This document shows, one piece after another, positions 53,086 through 62,096 of a stretch of 64,000 bases of DNA. The stretch spans positions 3,720,001 through 3,784,000 of the forward strand of contig OZ245013.1 of the NCBI GenBank assembly GCA_965223675.1, read 5' to 3'. This stretch comes from JAGQKC01 sp965223675. GTDB lineage: Bacteria > Nitrospirota > Nitrospiria > Nitrospirales > UBA8639. The first letter of the stretch is position 1; the number at the start of each line of letters is the position of its first letter. A program made the position numbers and the translations under genes. Under the pieces are notes generated by a model. It saw only the letters and a list, made by a program, of their open reading frames with translations. It was not told where the DNA came from and did not search any database.

Positions 53086-54714
53086 TTATCCGGCTTTCCC
53101 TAATGTTAATGGAAAGTGATCTGTTTTGAGAGGACGATGAGAACGGCTATGCGTTTTCCAATTGAGACCTTTATAGCATGGAAAATCTTCTCGGAAATGT
53201 GCACCGATACTATTCTCTCTCCACAGTGCAGCCTCAGCCGTACATCGACCGACGGCTATTAAATTTCGTGTTTCCATGTTCGTGCGGGTCAGTGAAGAAT
53301 GTCCTAATGCATTTTCCCAGCGAATGAGTTGGTTGACCGCCTGTGCGAGAACGTCACCACGACGAACGAGTCCCACCTTGGTCCACATGAGACGACGAAA
53401 AGAATTTCGAAGTTTTTCGGTATCCTGCGAGGACTTTGCGGAAGACTTCGGCCACTTTCGAATCTCTTGAAGAGAAAGACGAGGGGGGGGGGAGTGTGAG
53501 GCAAAGGAGACTGCTGACTCTGCTGAACGCAACCCGAACACCAAACCTTCTAAAAGAGAATTGCTTGCTAAACGATTAGCGCCATGAACCCCACTGCATG
53601 CGACTTCTCCTGCAGCAAAAAGACCCGGTAAGGTTGTTGCTCCATGCAGGTCTGTATACACACCACCCATACAATAATGAGCACTTGGAGAGACTGGTAT
53701 CCATTCTTCAGTAATATCAATGTCAAAACGAAGACACGTCGCATAAATAGTAGGGAATCGTTTTTTGATAAATGAGGCACTCAGATGGGTGATATCAAGG
53801 TACACATGACGAGCTTTTGTTGCCTGCATTTCAGACCATATCGCTCGAGCGACAATATCACGTGGGGCGAGTTCTTTGTCCCTGTGATATCGCTTCATAA
53901 AAAACTCTCTCTTATTATTGCGTAATCGACCCCCTTCTCCTCTTATTGCCTCAGAGAGTAAAAACGGGGGGCTCGATGGTAAATACAGGGCCGTGGGGTG
54001 GAATTGCACAAATTCCATGTCCTCAAGTACGGCTCCCGCTCGTAAAGCCATGGCCATGCCATCACCAGTGGCACTTCCCGGGTTGGTCGTACGTGCATAG
54101 ACCTGTCCAGCCCCTCCGGTTGTGAGTACCGTCGCGGAAGCTAGAATGGCTTTGAGTTCTCCCGTTTGTTCCTCCAAGACGATCGCTCCACAACATGTAC
54201 CATCAAGCACGAGGAGGTCTATACTAAATTGGTTGCCAATCCACTGAATTGTCGGTTGGTGACGGGCATGGGCTGTCAATACCCTGACCATTTCGCTTCC
54301 TATGGCATCACCTCCGGCACGTAATATTCGGCGACGGCTATGAGCTCCCTCGTGGGCAAAGGCCAGCTTCCCTTTCACTTTATCGAATTTGGCGCCCCAC
54401 TTAAGCAGTTCTTCGATGCGAGCTGGTCCTTCTTGGACGAGTGCCTTGGTTGCTGGTTTACGACAAAGCTGATGTCCAGCCTTCATCGTGTCCGTAAAAT
54501 GTAGGTCCACATGGTCTTCTTCGCTGAGCGCGACTGCTACCCCGCCCTGTGCGAAGAGCGTGCTGTTTTCTTGAGGACCGCCTTTCGCCACCATGAGTAC
54601 ACGTCCGTGATGACACAGTTCCAATGCTGCTCGAATTCCGGCGACTCCGCTACCAATGACCAGAAAGTCAGTCTCAACTAATTGAGTAACTTTTCGTGGG
54701 GTGGAGGACGGCAT
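53086..54714 (-). CDS. nadB: L-aspartate oxidase
   Basis: A flavoenzyme that oxidises L-aspartate to iminoaspartate, the first step of de novo NAD synthesis. It has the FAD-binding VIGSGVAGIRAALELC (about 19-34), AKGGPQENSTLFAQGGVAVA, the active-site loop EGAHSRRRILRAGGDAIGSE, MEFVQFHPTALY and GLFAAGEVACSGVHGANRLA, SNSLLEGLVFG. At 542 residues it has normal length. A run of ten C residues in the coding strand (53483-53492) encodes prolines in a variable linker. No nadA or nadC is adjacent. Confidence 0.94.
   Translation of the reverse strand: MPSSTPRKVTQLVETDFLVIGSGVAGIRAALELCHHGRVLMVAKGGPQENSTLFAQGGVAVALSEEDHVDLHFTDTMKAGHQLCRKPATKALVQEGPARIEELLKWGAKFDKVKGKLAFAHEGAHSRRRILRAGGDAIGSEMVRVLTAHARHQPTIQWIGNQFSIDLLVLDGTCCGAIVLEEQTGELKAILASATVLTTGGAGQVYARTTNPGSATGDGMAMALRAGAVLEDMEFVQFHPTALYLPSSPPFLLSEAIRGEGGRLRNNKREFFMKRYHRDKELAPRDIVARAIWSEMQATKARHVYLDITHLSASFIKKRFPTIYATCLRFDIDITEEWIPVSPSAHYCMGGVYTDLHGATTLPGLFAAGEVACSGVHGANRLASNSLLEGLVFGLRSAESAVSFASHSPPPRLSLQEIRKWPKSSAKSSQDTEKLRNSFRRLMWTKVGLVRRGDVLAQAVNQLIRWENALGHSSLTRTNMETRNLIAVGRCTAEAALWRENSIGAHFREDFPCYKGLNWKTHSRSHRPLKTDHFPLTLGKAG
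53483..53492 (-). repeat. Homopolymer: ten C in the nadB coding strand
   Basis: The + strand shows ten consecutive G, read as C on the coding strand (Pro-rich SPPPRLS). In the present sequence the frame is intact on both sides. Such tracts slip easily during replication and sequencing. Confidence 0.95.
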
Positions 54715-54761
54715 ATTGTCGTATTTTTTTCGCGGATAAAAAGTGCGGAGTGGAGGAAAAA

Positions 54762-55244
54762 TTAAGACATGGCTTGGCGGTCAGCCATTCCAAAGGGTAA
54801 GTCGCCTTCTACACCAGTAAGAAGAATGACGTGCGTTCCGCTCCAATGCAACGTCCCATGGCCGCGAGCTTTCACGCTTTGCTTCTCAGGTGACTCTTTC
54901 CATTCTCCCTGCCAGGAGACGAGGACAGATATATGGTCTCCGTTAATGACCATTCGATCAATCGAAAGGTCTAACTCGATATTCGTATATGTTCGAAAGT
55001 CTCGCTGAACTCTTTGTTCCCACGTACGTAAAGTTTCAAGCGGGAGAAGAAGATCTTTAGTCGTGTCTTGGTCGTGATCAATGTACGCTTTTTTCAGTTT
55101 GTTAACGGCTTCGACGATTCTTTCGAAGCGCGCATGGCTTTCTGGATAGCGAGGAGGATCGGACGAACAGCTCACAAGAAATCCGGCCGAACTGAGGATC
55201 ATGAGGATACAAGCCCATGGCAGAGTTGTAGATCGAATAGCCAC
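54762..55244 (-). CDS. Small lipoprotein, NTF2/SnoaL-like
   Basis: A 160-residue protein with a lipoprotein signal ending in GFLVSC (Cys 26) and a mature domain of helix plus beta-strands (FERIVEAVNKLKKAYIDHDQ, ELDLSIDRMVINGDHISVLV, SWQGEW, HGTLHWSG) that looks like an NTF2-like alpha+beta cone. No catalytic motif is visible. Separate from nadB by 47 bp on the same strand, so possibly co-transcribed upstream of it. Function unknown. Confidence 0.75.
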   Translation of the reverse strand: MAIRSTTLPWACILMILSSAGFLVSCSSDPPRYPESHARFERIVEAVNKLKKAYIDHDQDTTKDLLLPLETLRTWEQRVQRDFRTYTNIELDLSIDRMVINGDHISVLVSWQGEWKESPEKQSVKARGHGTLHWSGTHVILLTGVEGDLPFGMADRQAMS

Positions 55245-55344
55245 TCCCCATTATAGCGAGCGCACAAGAGAAGAGGTCAAGGGTAAAGCAATTGGGATTC
55301 TATAAACAAAAGACTCTAGGAAATTCAGCGAATCCTTCTATTTC

Positions 55345-55372
55345 TTGACACCTTTTAGGGGCCTATGATACT
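55345..55372 (+). promoter_or_regulatory. Sigma70-like promoter for the bS22-like gene
   Basis: TTGACA (55345-55350), a 16-bp spacer and GATACT (55367-55372) give a good housekeeping promoter with a 5' leader of roughly 108 bases before ATG 55487. Confidence 0.5.
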
Positions 55373-55486
55373 TACCCCACCTACATTCCTACAATTCAAC
55401 TAGAATGTCTTGTTGTTGATGTTAGGGGTTTCTCTGTTAGAATTGAATGATTGTTTCACAGATTACGGGCCTGAAGGAAAGAGTTT

Positions 55487-55582
55487 ATGGCAAGTGTCGT
55501 CAAAAAGCGGAGAAAGAAAATGCGAAAGCATAAGCATAAGAAGCTCCGCCGTCGAATGAAATTTGCGCGTCGTCGGAATTAA
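55487..55582 (+). CDS. bS22 / mS38 (AURKAIP1/COX24)-like mini ribosomal protein
   Basis: A 31-residue, extremely basic peptide: MASVVKKRRKKMRKHKHKKL followed by RRRMKFARRRN. The SVxKKRRKxMxKHKxKKLxRR pattern is that of the AURKAIP1/COX24 family, which includes mitochondrial small-subunit protein mS38 and the mycobacterial ribosomal protein bS22. AAGGAAAG precedes the ATG and a sigma70-like promoter lies upstream. It probably binds the small ribosomal subunit near rRNA helix 44 (known for family members; inferred here). Missed by most gene callers because of length. Confidence 0.82.
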   Translation: MASVVKKRRKKMRKHKHKKLRRRMKFARRRN

Positions 55583-55611
55583 CGGCTCAATGTTCTGAGC
55601 CATAGGACCGT

Positions 55612-55833
55612 ATGACTCAGGGAAAAAAAACGCGTATTCGAATCCGTTCTTCTCTCAATACCTACGTTGGGAGTTTGTTGATTCCTCCCATGCGCAATAG
55701 AATCTCTGACGTGTTTAATGATGAATCTGTGTTGTTTATTAATTTGACGGAAGTTGTGGTGAATGATACGGATCATGCGGATTTTGTAGCATTGAATAAA
55801 AATATGATTGAGTCAGTCACACAACTTGACTAG
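55612..55833 (+). CDS. Small conserved-looking hypothetical protein
   Basis: A 73-residue soluble protein (TRIRIRSSLNTYVGSLLIPP, RISDVFNDESVLFINLTEVV) with a beta-rich pattern. AGGA lies six bases before ATG 55612. It begins 29 bp after the bS22-like gene and is probably on the same transcript. Family not recognised. Confidence 0.65.
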   Translation: MTQGKKTRIRIRSSLNTYVGSLLIPPMRNRISDVFNDESVLFINLTEVVVNDTDHADFVALNKNMIESVTQLD

Positions 55834-56100
55834 AGCACCTGTAATATTATCTAACGTAGACATTCATGAACAGGAGCTAAAAGGGTAGCGGTCAATAGGT
55901 TCACGTTGGTCAAACGATCGTGTACGAGAAAACCTATTGATCGGTCTCAGTACTTGCTAAGAGCAAGAGAGTTCCGAACAACCGTGCTCTAGCCTCTCCT
56001 CTCAATCGTATCCCTCATCTCTCATCTACAAATCGGCAACCTCGACATTTCCAACCCCATCGCTTACATTCTGAGTTTCGTTCACATCCGGTATTGATCC

Positions 56101-57849
56101 ATGGCAAATTTTTCTCGATTCTTTCCATTTCTCCGTCCTTACCTGAGTCAGATGATTCTCTCGGCTTTACTGGTTATGGGGGTAGCAGCCCTGAATCTGA
56201 TTTTGATTCGTCATGCTGGAAATTTATGGGATCTCATCACCGTTCAACGTGATCTTTCTCAGCTGACAGCGTCCGTATGGATTTTTCTTGGACTGATGGT
56301 CGGCCAAAGTGTCATGTCCATGGTGCATAGCTTTTTGACTTCACGTGTCTCGCAACGAATAGTCGCAGACTTTCGCGTACATCTCTTTAGTCATTTTCAA
56401 CGCTTGTCACTCAATTTCTTTTCCAAGAGAAGAACTGGAGAAATTGTCTCGCGTCTGATGAATGATGTGGGGGTCATTCAGTCCACTTTGACAGAAACAC
56501 CAATTGACTCTGCGAAACATTTCGTCACCGTGGTTGGAGGGGTTGGATTTTTGTTGGTGATGAATTGGCGTTTGTGTGGCCTCATTCTCCTATTTTTACC
56601 ACTATTAGCCATTGTCGCGCGTCTTTTCGGACGTCGTCTTAAGTCACTCTCAACCCGGATTCAAGATCGGACCGCAGAACTCACAACGTTGATTGAAGAA
56701 GTCGTCTCCGGAATTCGTATTGTCAAGTCTTTCGTGCAAACGTCTCGAGAAGAAGGCCGTTTTCGTTCAGCAACCGATAGTTTAGTTTCCACAACGTTAC
56801 GACGCGCAGCGATCCTTGCTGTATTTATTCCCGTGATCACATTGCTCACGTTTGCCATGGCGATTGCTGTTCTCTGGTATGGTGGGAAACAGGTTATCGA
56901 GGGAACCATGTCTCCTGGAGATCTCTTTGCATTTGTGTTGTTCGCTGGGATTCTCATCGGTCCCTTTGGGTCTGTCGCGCGAGTGTTCGCTCAAGTAAAG
57001 GAAATGCAAGGTGCCATGGCTCGTGTCTTCGAAATTCTCGATGCCACCCCAGAAGTTTGTGATCAACCTGATCCCATTACTTTGCCAGAGATTCAAGGCC
57101 ACATACGTTTTGATCGAGTGCAGTTTGCCTATGATTCACGGCAAGAGGTGCTAGCCTCCGTTTCCTTTGAGATTGGAGCTGGTGAAAGGGTAGCGCTGGT
57201 CGGTCCTACCGGTGCTGGAAAAACGACGATTATCAATTTACTACACCGGTTCTATGATCCGACTTCAGGAACAATTTTTGTGGACGACTATGATCTTCGC
57301 ACCGTTCAGCTCGATAGTTTCTATCGTCAGATTTCGCTGGTTCCACAAGAAACTGTTTTATTTGGGGACACAATTCTAGAGAATATTCGATATGGCCGTT
57401 CTGAGGCGAGTGAGGAAGAAGTCTATGCCGCGAGTCAAGGTGCCAATGCCCATGAATTCATTGGGTCTCTCCCTGATGGCTATCAGACGGTGGTAGGAGA
57501 AAAGGGAGTGAATCTCTCGGGTGGGCAGCGACAACGAATTGCGATTGCCCGCGCGTTTTTAAAAAATCCGCGAATCCTGATCATGGATGAGGCCACTTCA
57601 GCATTAGACAGTCAATCAGAAACACTCGTGCAATCAGCTCTTAATAACCTGATGGTTGGTCGGACAACCGTGATCATTGCTCATCGCTTGACGACGATAC
57701 AATCAGCGGATCGGATTCTTGTCTTAAACCAAGGCCGCATCGTTGAGGAGGGACCGCATGCGGCATTGCTTGAACAACAGGGGCTCTATCATCACCTGTA
57801 CACGCTCAGAATGGCGGAATGGGACAGGAGAGTGGAAGACGTGAAATGA
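56101..57849 (+). CDS. ABC transporter, MsbA/lipid-type fused permease-ATPase
   Basis: A 582-residue half-transporter working as a homodimer. Six membrane helices (about 15-300) with the coupling region LSLNFFSKRRTGEIVSRLMN, then an ATPase domain (about 335-575): Walker A GPTGAGKTT near 368-376, VPQETVLFGDTILENIRYG, signature LSGGQRQR near 471, Walker B ILIMDEATSALD and the H-loop IIAHRL. Closest in design to MsbA-like lipid A flippases and multidrug exporters, and substrate cannot be decided between these. It stands alone; a 266-bp gap of no recognised content lies upstream. Confidence 0.92.
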   Translation: MANFSRFFPFLRPYLSQMILSALLVMGVAALNLILIRHAGNLWDLITVQRDLSQLTASVWIFLGLMVGQSVMSMVHSFLTSRVSQRIVADFRVHLFSHFQRLSLNFFSKRRTGEIVSRLMNDVGVIQSTLTETPIDSAKHFVTVVGGVGFLLVMNWRLCGLILLFLPLLAIVARLFGRRLKSLSTRIQDRTAELTTLIEEVVSGIRIVKSFVQTSREEGRFRSATDSLVSTTLRRAAILAVFIPVITLLTFAMAIAVLWYGGKQVIEGTMSPGDLFAFVLFAGILIGPFGSVARVFAQVKEMQGAMARVFEILDATPEVCDQPDPITLPEIQGHIRFDRVQFAYDSRQEVLASVSFEIGAGERVALVGPTGAGKTTIINLLHRFYDPTSGTIFVDDYDLRTVQLDSFYRQISLVPQETVLFGDTILENIRYGRSEASEEEVYAASQGANAHEFIGSLPDGYQTVVGEKGVNLSGGQRQRIAIARAFLKNPRILIMDEATSALDSQSETLVQSALNNLMVGRTTVIIAHRLTTIQSADRILVLNQGRIVEEGPHAALLEQQGLYHHLYTLRMAEWDRRVEDVK

Positions 57850-57955
57850 GAAACGTAGAAGGAACCCCTAAGGCAAAATTGTTTGAACAAGACAGGAAAT
57901 GGGAGAAGTGAAGCGTGAATCGTATTTCGTGAAGCGTAGAGGAGATGTTAGAAGA
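57840..57955 (+). repeat. Low-complexity intergenic words (gtgaagcgtgaa type)
   Basis: Contains gtgaaatgagaaacgtagaa, gaagtgaagcgtgaatcgta and ttcgtgaagcgtagaggag. Similar words occur at 21346-21385 (agacgtgaatcgtgaaaagt), 62055-62100 and, inverted, at 1619-1680. No coding potential. Confidence 0.5.
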
Positions 57956-58005
57956 CCCTTAAATACGTGCTGCGAACGACGATTCACGAGATACGCGCCA
58001 AGAGT

Positions 58006-58674
58006 TCAGCGTATTTTGGAAAGATCGGCTTCGATGTTGATGAGCTTGCCATCTGGAAAAAACACTGCCAAAGTGCTCATCGCTTCAGGATCAAAATCAG
58101 CATAAGCAAACCGTGCAGTGAAACGAGAACGATAGCCCGGAACATCTCCAGGATTTTTCTTGCCCCGTTCAGCTGCGCCGACATCAACCGGTCGTGCCAT
58201 GGTTGAGCCTTGTTGCAAAGCGACATCGACGCCTTCGGCAAAAAACTCCTCATCGCCGCACATTCGAACTTCTACTTCTAAGTAGGGCATTTGCAGTATT
58301 TCTTGGATTTTACTCTCAGGCATGCGAACAGAGTTCTTCTGTCGCTTTGACTCAGCAGCTTCTCGGCGACCAAAGTATTCCAGCCAATAATAACGAGTTC
58401 GCAAAATAGCATGTGGTCCACAGGGGTCTTTCTCAGGATCGGCGCCTACCCGAATCGCCTGTTCAGCAGCTTTCATGATCTCTGCCACATCTTCTACTTT
58501 TTCAGCTTTTTCCATAGATTCTCGCCCGTCAGACAAAGCTTGTTTAGCATGCTCCATGCTGAGGTGAATGTCGATCGCGAAGGCTAGATTAGAAGTTGTA
58601 CCCCATGTGAGGAGTCCCCAAAACAGTGTAATAAGGCAAGCGAGCTTTAAGGAAACTAAATTGTCGGGCTGCAT
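58006..58674 (-). CDS. Exported hypothetical protein
   Basis: A 222-residue protein with a signal peptide (about 10-33, ending LAFA), a helical first part with DIHLSMEHAKQALSDGRESM and AEQAIRVGADPEKDPCGPHA, and a C-terminal domain containing YRSRFTARFAYADFDPEAMS. Two cysteines might pair in the periplasm. I do not recognise the family. A perfect AAGGAGG lies six bases before ATG 58674, supporting real expression. Flanked by unrelated genes. Confidence 0.78.
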   Translation of the reverse strand: MQPDNLVSLKLACLITLFWGLLTWGTTSNLAFAIDIHLSMEHAKQALSDGRESMEKAEKVEDVAEIMKAAEQAIRVGADPEKDPCGPHAILRTRYYWLEYFGRREAAESKRQKNSVRMPESKIQEILQMPYLEVEVRMCGDEEFFAEGVDVALQQGSTMARPVDVGAAERGKKNPGDVPGYRSRFTARFAYADFDPEAMSTLAVFFPDGKLINIEADLSKIR

Positions 58675-59074
58675 GTGATTCCTCCTTATGCCAAGCCCTC
58701 TTCATGAGAAAGTCGTAGGAAAAGAGCCAAATGAAAGCATGAATTGTAGAAAACCGGGTCAGTCATTGCAATCCCCATAACCCGAATGCTAAGTGGTTGA
58801 TGCATGGACCAGGAGAAACTTCATCAAACACTGGTAGCACGCTGGTGATTTCATGAAGCAAGAAGAATGGTTGACTCTATTGAGAAAGTTGGGTAGATTA
58901 TGCCAACGTGATGTGGAGGTGGGCCGTCCCGACTACGGCGCCAACATCTGGGTATCCCGCCTAACCCAACGATCCCATCAACATTCTCTTGTTCATGTCT
59001 CATCTTTTTTTAACTCATAATAAATTCATTCAATGCGTGTGAACGAGTCCGTGAAAGCGTCTCTGGGAGGGTAT
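58675..59074. other. Intergenic region (400 bp)
   Basis: Non-coding. Holds promoters of the two divergent neighbours. At 58922-58935 the 14-mer GGCCGTCCCGACTA is shared exactly with the hairpin at 43585-43598. Nothing else recognised. Confidence 0.5.
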
Positions 59075-59725
59075 ATGGAACTTGAGAAAGTCGAAAAGGT
59101 GTATACCAATTATGCTGGAATGTATGACCAAACGTTTGGTCGTGTGTTCCAACAATCGCGTGAATCTGCCGTTCGAGGACTACCCATTCAGCCGGGAGAT
59201 CGTGTGTTAGAGGTTGGGGTTGGAACGGGCGAAGCACTCCCTCTGTATCCGAGCCACTGTGAAATTTTAGGAATTGACTTTTCCGAGGGGATGTTGAAAC
59301 AGGCCCGGAAAAGAATTCGTAACTATCAACTTGACAATGTCACGCTGGAACGAATGGATGCCGCACACATGACATTAGACAGTGATTCTTTTGACATTGT
59401 GATGGCTGCTTACGTGGTGACAGCCGTCCCTGATTATCGTAGAGTGATTAGTGAAATGATCCGTGTCTGCAAACCGGGCGGTCGCATTGTCATGCTGAAT
59501 CATTTTAGCAATGGCAATAAAGTCATTGCCGCTGTAGAAAAAATGATCTCTCCTCTCTGTAAGCACATGGGTTTTCGAACGGATTTGTCACTCAACACAG
59601 TGTTGGAAGGAACGACCCTCGTCGTCGAACGGAAAGAAAAAGTTAATCCTCTTCGTTTTTGGCATCTGGTCGAATGTGTCAACCAAAAAAATGGCCATGC
59701 CGTATCGGTTACTTCTGCCAGTTAG
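59075..59725 (+). CDS. Class I SAM-dependent methyltransferase, PmtA-like
   Basis: A 216-residue Rossmann-fold methyltransferase: motif I VLEVGVGTGEALPLY, then ILGIDFSEGMLKQARKRI and DIVMAAYVVTAVPDYRRVI. The start VEKVYTNYAGMYDQTFGRVF is like Rhodobacter-type phosphatidylethanolamine N-methyltransferases, so phospholipid methylation is the first guess; quinone methylation (UbiE-like) is the alternative. ATG 59075 has GGGAGGG just upstream and begins at the conserved part; an in-frame ATG at 59033 adds 14 residues. Confidence 0.82.
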   Translation: MELEKVEKVYTNYAGMYDQTFGRVFQQSRESAVRGLPIQPGDRVLEVGVGTGEALPLYPSHCEILGIDFSEGMLKQARKRIRNYQLDNVTLERMDAAHMTLDSDSFDIVMAAYVVTAVPDYRRVISEMIRVCKPGGRIVMLNHFSNGNKVIAAVEKMISPLCKHMGFRTDLSLNTVLEGTTLVVERKEKVNPLRFWHLVECVNQKNGHAVSVTSAS

Positions 59726-59989
59726 TCGCCCACGATGTGTGCCTTCTTTCCCCACAGATTCTCTCCTTTAGGTTATTAAGAAGGATCCACGTGAGTTCTC
59801 GTTAGCCACAATTGGTGAACCCTCGTTCATAGAAAAACAAACGTATTTCGTCGCTAGTTTTTCGTATCTCGTTTATGAGAATCGTTCCAATCTTTCTTTT
59901 ACGGGCGACGATTCAATGAGCAACGGATTCACTAGGGTTGCTTGTGGGTCATTTCAGGCCTTGCATATGGTCCGTTGAGGAGAGGTCTT

Positions 59990-60676
59990 ATGAGAATTGC
60001 TCATTGTCTTCAACATGTGCCATTCGAAGGGCCAGGAGTGTTTAGCCATTTTCTTCAGCCGCGCGGCTATGAAGTCGTCCAACATCTGGTTCCTGAAGAA
60101 GGATTGCCGTCTCAGCTTGGAGATTTTTTATTGGTCATGGGTGGTCCAATGTCCGTCAATGACTCTGCTCACTGGATTGCTGAAGAACTCGTATTCATTC
60201 AGGCTGCGCTATCAAAAAATATACCTGTGGTTGGCGTATGTTTGGGATCGCAATTGATCACACAAGCACTAGGAACCGAAGTGACTCCACGTGGAAACTT
60301 TGAAATCGGGATGGTTCCGATTACGTTGAGTGAAGAAGGACGGCATGATCCTGTTTTTCAATCCATGCCTCCTGTGTTTGATGTGTTCCAGTGGCATGGG
60401 GAAGGGTTTGAATTGCCACAGAATACAATACAGCTTGCTCATTCGAAACAGTATCCAGTGCAGGCCTACCGCTACGGGACGAACGTGTATGCACTCTTAT
60501 TTCACTTGGAATTAGAGACGCAAGGTGTACAGGCGTTGTGTCAAGAATGTCCTGAGGATGTCATTCGTGGTGGTATCTCGCCAGAGAAAATGCTTTCCGA
60601 CGCAAGTGCCGCGTTTCCAACACTTCATGCCTGCGCCAATCGACTCATTGCTCATCTTACCTCAGAGACTCGCTAA
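59990..60676 (+). CDS. Class I glutamine amidotransferase-like protein
   Basis: A 228-residue stand-alone GATase1 domain: nucleophile Cys in VVGVCLGSQLITQALG, conserved H in FQWHGEGFELP, and HLELE near the end for the third triad position. It resembles GMP synthase-like amidotransferases of unknown substrate. GAGGAGAGG precedes ATG 59990, which matches the family start (MRIAHCLQHVPFEGPG). No synthase partner is adjacent. Confidence 0.85.
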   Translation: MRIAHCLQHVPFEGPGVFSHFLQPRGYEVVQHLVPEEGLPSQLGDFLLVMGGPMSVNDSAHWIAEELVFIQAALSKNIPVVGVCLGSQLITQALGTEVTPRGNFEIGMVPITLSEEGRHDPVFQSMPPVFDVFQWHGEGFELPQNTIQLAHSKQYPVQAYRYGTNVYALLFHLELETQGVQALCQECPEDVIRGGISPEKMLSDASAAFPTLHACANRLIAHLTSETR

Positions 60677-60873
60677 AAAACTCTGTGCAATTTTTCCAAG
60701 TTATCTGTTCTCTTGACATCATATCCTTGATTACATGCCTTGGCCTGAAGTAACGTGAGTCTTCCCGAGAGGGGAGGCGCGAAGAGTTAAATGTTTGGAC
60801 TTTCTTCTCTATTACTGGAGATACGAATAACGAGTAACGAGCAACAGTTTTCATAAGAAAGGAGTGACAATTC

Positions 60874-62049
60874 ATGGGTGGCTTTCCTATCACGTATGCG
60901 GACCGTATTCGAACGTTACCGCCATATCTGTTTGCCGCTATTGATGCGATGAAACGACAGGCGATCGATAAGGGAATGGATATCATCAATCTGGGTGTGG
61001 GAGATCCAGATTTGCCGACCCCCGCCCCAATTATTGAACGACTTAAACAAACGGTGGCTGATCCTCGACATCATCAATATCCTTCCTATGACGGTATGTT
61101 GTCGTTTCGAACAGCCGTAGCTGGTTGGTATAAGCGGCGATTTGGAGTAAAGGCTGATCCGAAAACTGAAGTCGTGACATTGATTGGATCAAAAGAAGGC
61201 ATTGGGCATGTCCCGCTCGCTTTTATTAATCCCGGTGATGTGGTCTTAGTCCCAAGTCCTGGTTATCCGGTGTATCCAGTTGCGGCAAGCTTTGCGGGTG
61301 GCACGTCGTATGTCATGCCTCTGGTTAAAGAAAATGGATTTTTACCAGACCTTGAAGCGATTCCAAAGGATATCGCCAAACAGGCGAAACTTATGTTTTT
61401 GAATTCTCCGAACAACCCTACTTCAGTCGTTGCCGATAAAGCTTTCTTTCAGCGTGTCGTGGATTTTGCGCAAGAGCATCAAATCATCGTGTGTCATGAC
61501 GCGGCCTATACGGAGATCTATTATGACGGCAAACGCCCTGCCAGTTTCCTTGAGGTGGATGGGGCCAAAGATGTGGGCATTGAATTTCACTCTCTTTCCA
61601 AAACATTCAACATGACAGGTTGGCGTATTGGCTTTGCTGTGGGAAATAAAGATGTGATTGGCGGTTTAGGAAAAGTGAAGACCAATATTGATTCAGGTGT
61701 CTTTCAGGCCATTCAAGAGGCGGGCATCACTGCGCTAGAGTCTGATGATCAACTGACTGACGGGCTGCGTAAAATTTACCAAGAACGACGTGATGTCCTC
61801 GTGCCAGGGCTGCAAAGTCTTGGGCTATCTCTAGACAATCCGTCCGCGGCATTTTATGTCTGGATTGAAGTGCCGAAAGGATTTACCTCAGCCTCATTTA
61901 CGGCACACTTGATCGAAAAGGCTGGTATTGTCACGACTCCAGGAAATGGGTTCGGCGATCCTGGCGAGGGCTATATTCGAATGACCGTGACGACTTCAAA
62001 AGAACGGCTTGCAGAAGCGGTTGATCGGATGAAAAAAGTTGGATGGTAG
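60874..62049 (+). CDS. dapL: LL-diaminopimelate aminotransferase
   Basis: A 391-residue fold-type I PLP aminotransferase. The N-terminus ADRIRTLPPYLFAAIDAMKR and DIINLGVGDPDLPTPAPIIE are typical of DapL, which makes LL-diaminopimelate directly from tetrahydrodipicolinate for lysine and peptidoglycan. The PLP lysine is in SLSKTFNMTGWRIG, and NSPNNPTSVV and RMTVTTSKERL complete the site. AAGGAG lies seven to ten bases upstream of ATG. A related aspartate/alanine aminotransferase role is less likely. Confidence 0.87.
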   Translation: MGGFPITYADRIRTLPPYLFAAIDAMKRQAIDKGMDIINLGVGDPDLPTPAPIIERLKQTVADPRHHQYPSYDGMLSFRTAVAGWYKRRFGVKADPKTEVVTLIGSKEGIGHVPLAFINPGDVVLVPSPGYPVYPVAASFAGGTSYVMPLVKENGFLPDLEAIPKDIAKQAKLMFLNSPNNPTSVVADKAFFQRVVDFAQEHQIIVCHDAAYTEIYYDGKRPASFLEVDGAKDVGIEFHSLSKTFNMTGWRIGFAVGNKDVIGGLGKVKTNIDSGVFQAIQEAGITALESDDQLTDGLRKIYQERRDVLVPGLQSLGLSLDNPSAAFYVWIEVPKGFTSASFTAHLIEKAGIVTTPGNGFGDPGEGYIRMTVTTSKERLAEAVDRMKKVGW

Positions 62050-62096
62050 ATCCAGTAAGAGGTGAGAAGTGAAGAGTAGGAAGTGAGGTGTAAAGC

